The notes under the pieces: generated by a model | Database searches by the model: none | Seen by the model: the letters and a program-made list of their open reading frames with translations, nothing else | What the model was told of the DNA's origin: nothing | From: Hymenobacter sp. PAMC 26628 | GTDB taxonomy: Bacteria; Bacteroidota; Bacteroidia; Cytophagales; Hymenobacteraceae | Length of the DNA stretch: 64,000 nt | Reading direction: 5' to 3' | Assembly (NCBI RefSeq): GCF_001562275.1 | Contig: NZ_CP014304.1 | Span: 248,001 to 312,000, forward strand | Program-made: the position numbers and the translations under genes | Shown: piece by piece, positions 28,721 through 37,071 of the stretch | Layout of the letters: each line of letters starts with the position of its first letter | How positions within the stretch are numbered: the stretch's first letter is position 1

Positions 28721-29125
28721 GCTTAGACCAACCGTACGGGGTAAAACAGCTTCGCTATGAATTTTCCTGCCAGCTAAGCTGCTCAAAATGCCCTCGCCGA
28801 CTTGCCGTAGCTGCTGGCGGTGATGGCCGCCACCTCTTGCATGACCCCAGCCCCGCACTCGAACTCGCCGGCCATCAACCCCAACACGACGACGGCCCGC
28901 AACACAGCGGTGGCCAAGTAAAAGCAGAAGGCCGTGGCCGCCCTGCAAGCTGCAACGCGAGACGGTCAAGGACCTCCTGCTTAACTTGACCAACCAGCTG
29001 CACCTGCTCAAGCCCAGCACCAGCGCCACCAAGTTCATCTGCCTGGTGGTGAGCACGCGCGGCACCCACCTGGCCATGGCCTGCGAATCCTACGCGCCAA
29101 CGCAGAATACCTCAATTATTGGGAT
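28721..29125 (+). other. degraded former coding region
   Basis: About 400 bases with no intact gene. On the plus strand, coherent peptide stretches occur in different frames: an INPNTTTARNTAVAK piece followed by TAA, then KQKAVAALQAATRDG. In another frame there is LQRETVKDLLLNLTNQLHLL followed by STRGTHLAMACESYAPT. These read like one helical protein broken by indels and stops. I do not recognise the ancestor. Confidence 0.4.
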
Positions 29126-29130
29126 AAAGA

Positions 29131-29173
29131 AACCCAAAGAGCCCAGCCATGATACGGCTGGGCTCTTTGGGTT
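29131..29173. terminator. hairpin upstream of lpdA
   Basis: Perfect 18-bp stem (AACCCAAAGAGCCCAGCC and complement) with a seven-base loop and flanking A/T runs. It would insulate lpdA from upstream transcription. Confidence 0.8.
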
Positions 29174-29223
29174 TTATGGGGCCCCGGGGGCCCCCGGGGC
29201 CCCCGAGGCGGCCGGTTTCGCCG

Positions 29224-29231
29224 TACCTTTG
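29224..29231 (+). promoter_or_regulatory. Bacteroidota -7 box for lpdA
   Basis: TACCTTTG, an exact TAnnTTTG match, ends 27 bases before the lpdA ATG. It lies downstream of the terminator hairpin, which supports independent transcription of lpdA. Confidence 0.6.
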
Positions 29232-29258
29232 GGCATTCAACCGACCTTTTCGCTTTAT

Positions 29259-30665
29259 ATGAACCAGTACGACGTTACGGTAATCGGTAGCGGCCCCGGC
29301 GGCTACGTAGCGGCCATTCGCTGCGCCCAGCTCGGCTTCAAAACCGCTCTGATCGAGAAATACCCCACCCTGGGCGGCACCTGCCTCAACGTGGGTTGCA
29401 TTCCGAGCAAGGCGCTGCTCGACAGCACCGAGCATTACCACAACGCGCATACCACGTTCAAGGAGCACGGCATCGAGCTGGACAACCTCCAGGTGAACAT
29501 GCCGCAGATGATTGACCGCAAGACCGGCGTGGTGAAGGCCAACGTGGATGGCATCGCCTACCTGATGAAGAAGAACAAAATCGACGTGCTGCAAGGCCTC
29601 GGCTCGTTCGTTGACAAAAACCATATCAGCATTGCGCCCACCAGCGGCGGCGAAGCCCAAACGATTGAAACCAAGAACGTCATCATCGCCACCGGCTCGA
29701 AGCCCACGGTACTGCCGTTCATCCAGCAGGACAAGCAGCGCATCATCACCAGCACCGAGGCCCTGAACATCCGCGAGGTGCCGGGCAGCATGGTGGTGGT
29801 GGGCGGCGGCGTCATCGGCCTAGAGCTGGCCTCGGTGTACGCCCGCCTGGGCACCAAGGTGTCCATTGTGGAATACACCGATAGCATCATCCCGACGATG
29901 GATTTGTCGTTGGGCAAGGAGCTGAAGCGGGTGCTGGGCAAAATCGGCATTCAGTTCTACATGAGCCACAAGGTGACCGGAGCCGTCCGCCAGGGCGATA
30001 CCGTGACTGTGACGGCTACCTCGCCCAAGGGCGAAGAAATCAAGCTGGAGGGCGACTACTGCCTCGTGGCCGTGGGCCGCTCGCCCTACACGGCGGGCCT
30101 GAACCTGGAAGCCGCCGGCGTGCAGATGGAAGAGCGCGGCCGCATCAAAGTCGACGCGCATTTGCAAACCAACGTGCCGGGCATCTACGCCATCGGCGAC
30201 GTGGTGCGCGGGGCCATGCTGGCCCACAAAGCCGAGGAGGAAGGCACGTTCGTGGCCGAAACCATCGCTGGCCAGAAGCCGCACATCAACTACCTGCTCA
30301 TCCCCGGCGTGGTGTACACCTGGCCCGAGGTAGCCGGTGTGGGCTACACCGAGGAGCAGCTGAAGCAGGACGGCAAGGCCTACAAAGTGGGCTCGTTCCC
30401 CTTCAAAGCCAGCGGCCGCGCCCGCGCCAGCATGGACACCGACGGCTTCGTGAAGGTGCTGGCCGACAAGACGACCGACGAAATCCTGGGCGTGCACATG
30501 ATCGGGCCCCGCATCGCCGACCTCATCGCCGAGGCCGTGACGGCCATGGAGTTCCGCGCCTCCGCCGAGGACGTGGCCCGCATGAGCCACGCCCACCCCA
30601 CCTACGCCGAGGCCATGAAAGAAGCCTGCCTCGCCGCGACCGAAAACCGCGCCATCCACATGTAA
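29259..30665 (+). CDS. lpdA: dihydrolipoyl dehydrogenase (E3)
   Basis: 468 residues from the ATG at 29259. The frame stays open upstream through a terminator, but FAD-binding starts at NQYDVTVIGSGPGGYVAAIR, so that ATG is right. The redox disulfide motif is GGTCLNVGCIPSK (about 38-50). An NAD-binding GGGVIGLELASVYARLG follows, and the C-terminal His-Glu pair is in the AHPTYAE segment. It reoxidises lipoyl groups of the 2-oxo acid dehydrogenases and the glycine cleavage H-protein. sucAB lie 1.3 kb upstream. Confidence 0.97.
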   Translation: MNQYDVTVIGSGPGGYVAAIRCAQLGFKTALIEKYPTLGGTCLNVGCIPSKALLDSTEHYHNAHTTFKEHGIELDNLQVNMPQMIDRKTGVVKANVDGIAYLMKKNKIDVLQGLGSFVDKNHISIAPTSGGEAQTIETKNVIIATGSKPTVLPFIQQDKQRIITSTEALNIREVPGSMVVVGGGVIGLELASVYARLGTKVSIVEYTDSIIPTMDLSLGKELKRVLGKIGIQFYMSHKVTGAVRQGDTVTVTATSPKGEEIKLEGDYCLVAVGRSPYTAGLNLEAAGVQMEERGRIKVDAHLQTNVPGIYAIGDVVRGAMLAHKAEEEGTFVAETIAGQKPHINYLLIPGVVYTWPEVAGVGYTEEQLKQDGKAYKVGSFPFKASGRARASMDTDGFVKVLADKTTDEILGVHMIGPRIADLIAEAVTAMEFRASAEDVARMSHAHPTYAEAMKEACLAATENRAIHM

Positions 30666-30686
30666 TTGTGCGCTTTCTTTGTCTTT

Positions 30687-31487
30687 ATGCGCACAAGACA
30701 AAATCTGAGCAACGGCAGCCGACTAGCAATAGCGGCTGCCGTTGTTTTTTTGGTGGGTTGTAAAACTAAGCAGCCTGTTCAGATTCAGATACCAGCTCCT
30801 GAGTCGAAAACAATGGCAGCATCAGTGCTTTTTGTAATGCCAACTGCAATGACCAATACTGTAATTCGTGATAGTATTGGTCCACTACAATTGGCTTGGC
30901 AGCAGGTTGACCTATTAGGGATGCGAGCGGCGCCTGAAAGCGGAATGAAGATTGATACCCTCCTCGGACGCTTTCTGGAAGTGCGAGAAGTGGAGCAAGC
31001 ACCCCGGCTTTTTTACAAGTCAAGCTCAGTTTCAAATACCTGGATTGAAATTGACATGGCTCTTCCAGAGTTGGATGGCGACCATTGGCGTAGTGGCAAT
31101 GTTAACATTTCCTTGGACACGGCCAATTTGGACAGTCAGGGAGGACCCGAAATTTTAGTGACAGCTGAAACTTATAGTATGGGCTCCGGGAGTGGAGGCC
31201 GATGGGTCTACAAAGCCGTGTTAGATATTTCCAACAAACCGATTTTACTATTGCGAGGCTGGACCGAGGTAGAGGACGAAAGACACGGTGAAGGCAGTGA
31301 GGGCACGCTGGTTGATGAGCTGGACGTAATCTGTGGCCGGGAAGTAGTCATGCGTAACCACGAGATAGTCGTTGGGCCAATTAAAAAGGTTGGTAAGCCA
31401 GATTCAACTACTTGCGCTACGCTGACTGCCTTACCACTAGGCCGCTACCGATATCAGAATGGCAAGGTAATGCGCGTTGGAAAATAA
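30687..31487 (+). CDS. lipoprotein of unknown function
   Basis: 266 residues from the ATG at 30687. The lipoprotein signal is LAIAAAVVFLVGC (Cys about 25). The body is beta-rich (TWIEIDMALPELDGDHW, WVYKAVLDISNKPILLLRGW, GRYRYQNGKVMRVGK) and not recognised. Base use is visibly AT-richer than in the flanking lpdA and pncB genes, and this continues into the HEPN/MNT pair. That suggests the three arrived together or recently. It is separated from lpdA by only 21 bases. Confidence 0.7.
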   Translation: MRTRQNLSNGSRLAIAAAVVFLVGCKTKQPVQIQIPAPESKTMAASVLFVMPTAMTNTVIRDSIGPLQLAWQQVDLLGMRAAPESGMKIDTLLGRFLEVREVEQAPRLFYKSSSVSNTWIEIDMALPELDGDHWRSGNVNISLDTANLDSQGGPEILVTAETYSMGSGSGGRWVYKAVLDISNKPILLLRGWTEVEDERHGEGSEGTLVDELDVICGREVVMRNHEIVVGPIKKVGKPDSTTCATLTALPLGRYRYQNGKVMRVGK

Positions 31488-31544
31488 AATACAAAGCGCC
31501 CAAGGCTCCTTCTGCCTCTGCTGCTTTTTCTCTACCTTAGCCTG

Positions 31545-31937
31545 GTGACAAAAGCCGACCACATCGCCTATTGGGTGAATGCCGCCGACCAAAACTGGCA
31601 AGAGGTAGGCACTATGTTCACGGCCGGCATTTATGTGCCGTGCCTATTCTGGGCGCACCTGACCATCGAAAAGCTGGCTAAGGCGCTCTGGGTGAAAGAT
31701 AATATAGGTGATACGCCGCCCTTCACGCATAATATTGCCCGGTTGCTGGCCGATACGCAATTGTTATTGACGCCAGCTCAGGCCACGTTTGTGCAGCAAT
31801 TGAATACTTTTCAGTTGGAGGGACGCTACGAAAGCTACACGGCCAACCTGCGCCAGCAAGCCACTAAAGTTTTTACCCAAACGGTGCTGCAAGACGTAAC
31901 CGACCTCCGCCAATGCTTACTCAATCAGTTGCCCTAG
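31545..31937 (+). CDS. HEPN domain protein
   Basis: 130 residues from a GTG start. It is a HEPN helical-bundle protein of the PF05168 type: YWVNAADQNWQEVGTMF (helix 1), HLTIEKLAKALWV (helix 2), FTHNIARLLADTQ and FQLEGRYESYTANLRQQ. It would pair with the nucleotidyltransferase that overlaps its 3' end, as in HEPN-MNT toxin-antitoxin modules. I do not see an RX4-6H ribonuclease motif in the usual place after RYESY, so nuclease activity is uncertain. A TACCTTAG box lies just upstream. Confidence 0.82.
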   Translation: MTKADHIAYWVNAADQNWQEVGTMFTAGIYVPCLFWAHLTIEKLAKALWVKDNIGDTPPFTHNIARLLADTQLLLTPAQATFVQQLNTFQLEGRYESYTANLRQQATKVFTQTVLQDVTDLRQCLLNQLP

Positions 31938-32254
31938 AACGGGTCAAATTATTTGCTGAAAGCATTCGTGGCCAACATGTTTCGTTGCGAAAAGTAATTC
32001 TGTTCGGCTCCTACGCCCGCAACGAGCAACGCCAATTTTCGGATATTGACGTGGCCTTGGTGGCTGATGAGTTCACTGGGTTCGGGTTTCAGGACGTAGG
32101 CTTAATCAGCAACGCCATCATTCAAAAACAGTTTGTTGATATCGAGCCGCACACCTTTTCGCCCGAGCAGTTCACCGATTGGAACCCGTTTGTGCAGGAA
32201 ATTATGCGCACTGGCATTGTGGTGGGCGAGTGGGAATTTACTGCAAAAAAATAG
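31913..32254 (+). CDS. MNT-type nucleotidyltransferase
   Basis: 113 residues. The minimal nucleotidyltransferase fold is marked by ILFGSYARNEQRQFSDIDVA (GSxAR and DxD). It starts 25 bases inside the HEPN gene, so the two are translationally coupled. In characterised HEPN-MNT systems this partner neutralises HEPN by AMPylation; that activity here is inference. Confidence 0.85.
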   Translation: MLTQSVALERVKLFAESIRGQHVSLRKVILFGSYARNEQRQFSDIDVALVADEFTGFGFQDVGLISNAIIQKQFVDIEPHTFSPEQFTDWNPFVQEIMRTGIVVGEWEFTAKK

Positions 32255-32316
32255 GTGCTTTGGCGTCGACAGCTTAACAATCTGTTGCGTCTGATACCCG
32301 ACCGTTCTTGGGGCCC

Positions 32317-33807
32317 CTACGCCGGGCGCTGGGGGCGCTTGGCCAGGATGAGCTGCGTGCGGTAGTCGTAGAGGCTGAGCTCTAGGCCCACGGGGTAGGT
32401 GTGGGGGTTGAGGAAGCGGCGCACGGCGGGGTCGAGGCTGGCAACTTCGCGCTGGACGAGGGCGCGGCTTTCGGCCAGGGTGGGCAGGTCTAGCACGCGG
32501 CGGCCCTGGCGGAACACGGGCACTAGCAGCTCGCGAAAGGGGGCCCCGGGGCGCACCGGGCGGCGGCGGGTGGCGTCGTTGGGGTCGACGAGCACGAGGC
32601 GCTCGGGCAGCGGCACGGCGGTATTGTAGAGCATGTCGGCCCGCGGGTGACCCTGCTCGTCGAGGTAGCGGCGCACCTGCAAGATGCCGGGGATGCTGGT
32701 TTTGGCCAGTTGCTCGCTGAGCTTGATCGTGAAATCCCAGCCCGTGCCGTCGGCCGTGCGCAGGGCGGCCAGCTTGTACACGCCCCCCAGGGCCGCCTGG
32801 TTGTAGGCCGTCACGAGCTGCGTGCCCACGCCCCAAGTGTCGATGCGGGCCCCTTGCTGCTTGAGGCTGGTGATGAGGTTTTCCTCCAGGTCGTTACTGG
32901 CCACGATGCGCACTTGGTCAAACCCGGCCGCGTCGAGCAGCTCCCGGGCCCCGCGGCTGAGGTAGGCCAGGTCGCCCGAATCGAGGCGGATGCCGCCCAG
33001 CTCGTGGCTTTGGGCGCGCATTTTCTTGGCTACTTCGATGGCGTGGCGCACGCCGTCGAGCGTGTCGTAGGTATCCACCAGGAACACCGAATCGTCGGGA
33101 AAGGCCTGGGCGTACGCCGTAAACGCCTGCTCTTCATCCGCAAACGACATGACCCAGCTGTGGGCGTGGGTACCGCGCACGGGTAGGCCGTAGCGCTGGC
33201 CGGCCAGCACGTTGCTGGTGGCGTCGGCCCCGCCGAGGTAGGCGGCGCGGCTGGCCCCCAGGCCCCCGTCGAAGCCCTGGGCGCGGCGCAGACCGAACTC
33301 CAGGATCTGGTCGTCGGGCCCTGCGGCTTCGCGGATGCGGGCGGCTTTGGTGGCGATGAGTGTCTGGAAATTGACGAGCGTGAGCAGCGCCGTTTCCAGC
33401 AGCTGCGCTTGCAGCAGGGGCCCCTGGATGCGCAGCAGCGGCTCGTTGCCAAACACCACGGTGCCCTCGGGCACGGCGTCCACGTCGCAGGTAAATTTCA
33501 AATCGCGCAGGTAGGCCAGGAATTCGGGTGGGAACAGCGGCGTGCCCTTGCTGCCGCGCAGGCCGCCGAGGTACGCCAAATCGTCGTCCGAAAAGCGTAA
33601 GTTTTCGAGCCAGTCCACGGCCAGGGCCAGGCCGGCGGCCACCGCGTAGCCGCCCTGGAACGGGGCCTTGCGAAAGTAGAGGTGGAACACGGCCTCGCGG
33701 TCCTGCAAGCCCTGCTGCCAGTAGCCGTAGGCCATCGTGAGCTGGTACAAATCGGTGACGAGGGCGAGCGACGGGGCGTAGAGGCCGGACAGGGGGGCAA
33801 GGTTCAT
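32317..33807 (-). CDS. pncB: nicotinate phosphoribosyltransferase
   Basis: 496 residues with the family start ALVTDLYQLTMAYGYWQQGL. The FRKAPFQGGYAVAAGL and FGLRRAQGFDGGLGASRAAY motifs follow, with GTHAHSWVMSF (phosphate/nucleotide binding) and GIRLDSGDLAYLS. It makes nicotinate mononucleotide from nicotinate and PRPP in the NAD salvage pathway, in the cytosol. Length fits the long bacterial form. It is monocistronic; the TAG stop is followed by GGGCCCC. Confidence 0.95.
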   Translation of the reverse strand: MNLAPLSGLYAPSLALVTDLYQLTMAYGYWQQGLQDREAVFHLYFRKAPFQGGYAVAAGLALAVDWLENLRFSDDDLAYLGGLRGSKGTPLFPPEFLAYLRDLKFTCDVDAVPEGTVVFGNEPLLRIQGPLLQAQLLETALLTLVNFQTLIATKAARIREAAGPDDQILEFGLRRAQGFDGGLGASRAAYLGGADATSNVLAGQRYGLPVRGTHAHSWVMSFADEEQAFTAYAQAFPDDSVFLVDTYDTLDGVRHAIEVAKKMRAQSHELGGIRLDSGDLAYLSRGARELLDAAGFDQVRIVASNDLEENLITSLKQQGARIDTWGVGTQLVTAYNQAALGGVYKLAALRTADGTGWDFTIKLSEQLAKTSIPGILQVRRYLDEQGHPRADMLYNTAVPLPERLVLVDPNDATRRRPVRPGAPFRELLVPVFRQGRRVLDLPTLAESRALVQREVASLDPAVRRFLNPHTYPVGLELSLYDYRTQLILAKRPQRPA

Positions 33808-33911
33808 GGCGGCAAAAGAAACAAAATCCGGGGCAGCGCGCCCGCGCCGGGGCCCCGCCCGGCCGCGCCCTTCACCCAGCCAACGCGGGCCAATCCCTAA
33901 CTTGGGGCCCC

Positions 33912-34637
33912 ATGGCTAAATCCACCACTTCCGCCACGCCTGCCCAAAACCCTAGCCCCTGGCTGCGCCTGGTGCGCCTGCAATGGCGCTTCGCCCTCGG
34001 CGCGGCGGTAGGGGCCCTGGCCGCGTGGCTGGCCCCGGCGGGGCTGGGGGCCCTGGCCCGCACGGTGGCTGGCTGGGACGGCTTCGCGGCCGTCAACCTG
34101 TTCCTGATTTTGGCCGCGATGCGCACGGCCGATACCGACGACATCCGCCGCGTGGCCGCCAGCGACGACTTGCCCCGCACGGTGGCTTTTCTGGTGGTGC
34201 TCGGGGCCGCCCTGGCCAGCCTGGTGGCCGTGGTGGGGCTGCTGGGCACCCTCAAAGACGTGCACAAAGGGGCAAAGGCCCTACACCTGGCCCTGGGCCT
34301 GGGGGCCGTGGCCCTGGCCTGGCTGCTGGTGCACTGCGTGTTCACGCTGCGCTACGCCCACTCGTACTACGACGCCGACGACCAGGGCCACGACCAAGGG
34401 GGCCTGACGTTTCCCGACGACAACGACAAGGACAAAGACGAGCCGAAGCTCGAACCCAACTACCTCGATTTTGCCTATTTCTCCTTTGTGGTGGGCATGA
34501 CGGCGCAAACGGCCGACATTGGCATTAGCAGCCGCGAAATCCGCGCCATCGCCCTGCTGCACGGGCTCATTTCCTTTCTGTTCAACACCGCCATTGTGGC
34601 CCTCACCATCGGGACCATTGGCGGGGTGCTGAATTAG
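33912..34637 (+). CDS. DUF1345 family inner-membrane protein
   Basis: 241 residues with about five membrane helices (ALGAAVGALAAWLAPAGLGA, AFLVVLGAALASLVAVVGLL, ALGLGAVALAWLLVHCVF, a helix near DFAYFSFVVGMTAQTAD, and LLHGLISFLFNTAIVALTIG). HCVFTLRYAHSYY and YFSFVVGMTAQTADIGISS are the hallmark motifs of DUF1345. Between them is a charged, Asp/Lys-rich loop (DDNDKDKDEPK). Function unknown. The TAG stop is followed by GGCCCCGG. Confidence 0.88.
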   Translation: MAKSTTSATPAQNPSPWLRLVRLQWRFALGAAVGALAAWLAPAGLGALARTVAGWDGFAAVNLFLILAAMRTADTDDIRRVAASDDLPRTVAFLVVLGAALASLVAVVGLLGTLKDVHKGAKALHLALGLGAVALAWLLVHCVFTLRYAHSYYDADDQGHDQGGLTFPDDNDKDKDEPKLEPNYLDFAYFSFVVGMTAQTADIGISSREIRAIALLHGLISFLFNTAIVALTIGTIGGVLN

Positions 34638-34686
34638 GGCCCCGGCCAATGCTTTAAGCTAACCACTTCAAGGTCAACCTACTGGG

Positions 34687-35343
34687 TTAGCTGATGAGGC
34701 CCTGCCGGACGGCTAGCTTGATGAGGGCGGCGGTGTTTTTGACGCCGGTTTTGCCGATGATGTTTTGGCGGTGGGTTTCGATGGTGCGCTTGCTGGTAAA
34801 GAGCTGGTCGGCCACCTCGCTGTTGGTGAGGCCTTCGGCGATGAGCTTGAGCACTTCCAACTCGCGGGCCGTGAGGCTCATGCCCGCGGCGGGCTTTGCC
34901 AACTCGCCGTTGGCAACAGAACCGTCGCTGACTGCTTTGTAGAGCATGTTAAGCCCGATTTCGGTGCACAAAAACCGGTGGCCCACCGCCACGGTGCGGA
35001 TGGCGTGGGTAATTTCCTGAAAGGCGGCGTTCTTCAGCACGTACCCCAGGGCCCCGGCCTGAAGCATCCGCATCACGTAGTGCTCATTATCGAGCATGCT
35101 GAGCACCAATACCTTGACGCTGGGAAAATGCTGCTGCAATTCAGCCGTGGTCTCGAAGCCGTCGAGCACAGGCATGTTGATGTCCATCAGCACCACATCG
35201 GCGGGCGTAGTGGCCAGCAACGCCAGCAGCTCGGTACCGTCGCCGGCCGCGCCCACCACGTCAATGTCGGGCTCGGCGGCGAGCAACGACCGCAGACCGT
35301 CGCGCAGGATGGCGTGGTCGTCGGCAAGCATCAGACGAATCAT
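34687..35343 (-). CDS. NarL/LuxR family response regulator
   Basis: 218 residues. The receiver domain (1-120) has the acidic pair at residues 8-9, phospho-acceptor Asp54 (VVLMDINMP) and switch lysine in LKNAAF. The C-terminal LuxR helix-turn-helix is LTARELEVLKLIAEGLTNSE followed by TSKRTIETHRQNI. It is a cytosolic DNA-binding regulator. No sensor kinase is adjacent, so it is an orphan in this window. Confidence 0.95.
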   Translation of the reverse strand: MIRLMLADDHAILRDGLRSLLAAEPDIDVVGAAGDGTELLALLATTPADVVLMDINMPVLDGFETTAELQQHFPSVKVLVLSMLDNEHYVMRMLQAGALGYVLKNAAFQEITHAIRTVAVGHRFLCTEIGLNMLYKAVSDGSVANGELAKPAAGMSLTARELEVLKLIAEGLTNSEVADQLFTSKRTIETHRQNIIGKTGVKNTAALIKLAVRQGLIS

Positions 35344-35370
35344 GGCGGAAACGAAAAGTGAAATGGGGGC

Positions 35371-35754
35371 CTACGCAGTGCGCTTCAAGCCCACGATGCC
35401 CACCAGAATGAACCCAATATACAGCACGTGCCACGCACTAAACGGCTCCTTGAGCACGAGGGTGTCCACCACTTTGATGCCGACCAGGGCAATGCCCATC
35501 CACACCGCGAAGGCGGTACCAGCAGGTATTTGGTTGAGGGCCTTGGAAAAGAAGAACACGTTGGCCACGCCAAAGGCCACGTAGCCAATGGCTGGCAGCA
35601 AGGTGTAGAGCCCGGCCGGGGCCGCGAAAAACTGCGACCAGTCGATGGCCTTGATTTTGGCTACGCTGGTGTATTTCAAGCTGTAGTTCCAGCACACTTC
35701 CATCACGGAAGCCAGGAACAGAAAAATCCAGGCGGAATTGGCGACTAAATTCAA
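35371..35754 (-). CDS. small multidrug resistance (SMR) family transporter
   Basis: 127 residues with four membrane helices. The conserved membrane-embedded Glu is Glu19 (SVMEVCWNYSLKYT), and the signature AGTAFAVWMGIALVGIKVVD lies in helix 3. Family members export cationic drugs or guanidinium as dual-topology dimers. The ATG overlaps the stop of the upstream hydroxylase gene by four bases, so the two are translationally coupled. Confidence 0.85.
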   Translation of the reverse strand: MNLVANSAWIFLFLASVMEVCWNYSLKYTSVAKIKAIDWSQFFAAPAGLYTLLPAIGYVAFGVANVFFFSKALNQIPAGTAFAVWMGIALVGIKVVDTLVLKEPFSAWHVLYIGFILVGIVGLKRTA

Positions 35755-36788
35755 GACAAGGCGTTGACGGGGCGGGACGATTCGGCGGCGGCCGGGGTAA
35801 CGGGCGTCGCGGGGCTAGGGTTGTCGCCGGGGCGGCGGCCCACGGTTTCCGGGGCCCCGTCGGGCACCGCCCAGCCTTGCAGCACCCGGGCGACGGGCAC
35901 GCGCTGGCCCACCCAGCTCAGCAGCCGGAAGCGCACGCCGTGGTAGTGCCGGAACAGGGCCGATTTCTCGGCCAGGGCCCCCTCATCGAAGCGGCGCACC
36001 GAAAAGGCGTGCTGCAAAAAGTAATCCTTCGGAAACGCGTAGGGGAGGCCCCAGCGAATGGGCTTGCGCCCTTCGGGCAGGTAGGCGGTGCCAAATAGCC
36101 AGTCCCACACCGCAAACTTGGTGGAGAAGTTGGCGAAGTACACTTCCTCGTGGTCGGCGTGGTGCCAAAGGTGCATTTCGGGCCCGTTGATGACGTACTG
36201 CAACTTGCCCGATTTCACGTCCACGTTGGCGTGGATGTACATGCCCCACACGGCGTCAATCAAGGCCTTGATGGGCACCACAATGGGGTTGGCCCCCAGC
36301 AAGATGATGGGCGCAAACTCAATGGTTTGGTTGATGATGATTTCGACCGCGTGCGAGCGGGAACCGGCTAGCCAGTCCACCTGCTTGCCCGAGTGATGCG
36401 CCTCGTGGGTGCGCCAGAAGAAGGCGCTGTTGTGCTGGAAGCGGTGGAACCAGTAGATGTAAAAGTCGTGCGTGACCACGAAAAAGCCCACCTGCGCCGC
36501 CACCGGCCAATCGCTCACCCAATGAAATTGGGCCCCGAAGTGCTTGGCCAGCGGCGCAATGATGAACCCGAAAATCAGGATTTGCAGGAAATAGCTCTGC
36601 ACCAGCGTGTACCAAAACAAGTCGAGAAACAATCCTTCGCGGAAGAACGGCAAACCCTTGCGGTACGGGTACTTGCGCTCGAGCACCAGCAGCACCACCA
36701 CCGCCAGCAGCAAAATGGGCGTGGTGATGACCGTGGTGCGGCCCACCGGGTTGAGGCCGTTGTAAAAGCTGCTTAGCGTCTCCAGCAT
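35751..36788 (-). CDS. sterol desaturase / fatty acid hydroxylase family protein
   Basis: 345 residues. It is a membrane di-iron enzyme with the three His clusters of the family: HDFYIYWFHRFQH, HEAHHSGKQ and MHLWHHADHEE. Membrane helices precede and separate them (TTVITTPILLLAVVVLLVL, FYWTL-type helices). It probably hydroxylates a lipid or carotenoid; the substrate is not readable. The C-terminal tail (about 300-345) is Pro/Ala-rich and not part of the family core. Confidence 0.88.
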   Translation of the reverse strand: MLETLSSFYNGLNPVGRTTVITTPILLLAVVVLLVLERKYPYRKGLPFFREGLFLDLFWYTLVQSYFLQILIFGFIIAPLAKHFGAQFHWVSDWPVAAQVGFFVVTHDFYIYWFHRFQHNSAFFWRTHEAHHSGKQVDWLAGSRSHAVEIIINQTIEFAPIILLGANPIVVPIKALIDAVWGMYIHANVDVKSGKLQYVINGPEMHLWHHADHEEVYFANFSTKFAVWDWLFGTAYLPEGRKPIRWGLPYAFPKDYFLQHAFSVRRFDEGALAEKSALFRHYHGVRFRLLSWVGQRVPVARVLQGWAVPDGAPETVGRRPGDNPSPATPVTPAAAESSRPVNALS

Positions 36789-37071
36789 GATTATTTAAGC
36801 TTTTAGCTGATAGCCGTTGGCTATTAGCTTTCGAGTATTTCGGTCAAAAGCCAGGCAAATAAGGCAGGGCGGCCCGCGCCTGATTGGCTTTACAAAAGCG
36901 GGCCGCTCACTAAAAAAGCGAGCGGCCCGAATAGTTTCAAGTAATACGGCAGACTACGAATTTTAAACGGTGCCTGAGGTACTTAAGTAAAACCGATAGG
37001 CCGAAAAAGGTCATGCTTCGGCAATCTCAGCATGACCGTATTGCCGTTTGCGCCAGTTTTAAAAGCTGACC
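36789..37071. other. intergenic region with three hairpins
   Basis: Holds an AGCTGATAGCC/GGCTATTAGCT hairpin (36798-36831, reminiscent of family C), an intrinsic terminator (36899-36929), and a mini family-A palindrome GGTCATGCT/AGCATGACC (37009-37037). No gene is seen. The terminator and mini repeat sit just after the end of the ulosonic-sugar cluster. Confidence 0.6.
36899..36929. terminator. terminator hairpin after the sugar cluster
   Basis: CGGGCCGCTC paired with GAGCGGCCCG around an 11-base A-rich loop. It lies 140 bases beyond the stop of the NeuB-type gene. Confidence 0.6.

Noticed and set aside
28986..29258. N-terminal extension of LpdA by 91 residues
   Set aside because: It would run through an 18-bp terminator hairpin and past a TAnnTTTG box. 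E3 proteins start just before the FAD motif, at the ATG at 29259.
34657..34692. AGCTAACC/GGTTAGCT inverted repeat as a terminator for the converging DUF1345 and response-regulator genes
   Set aside because: The arms are only eight bases with a 20-base loop and no T-tract, so it is too weak to call.
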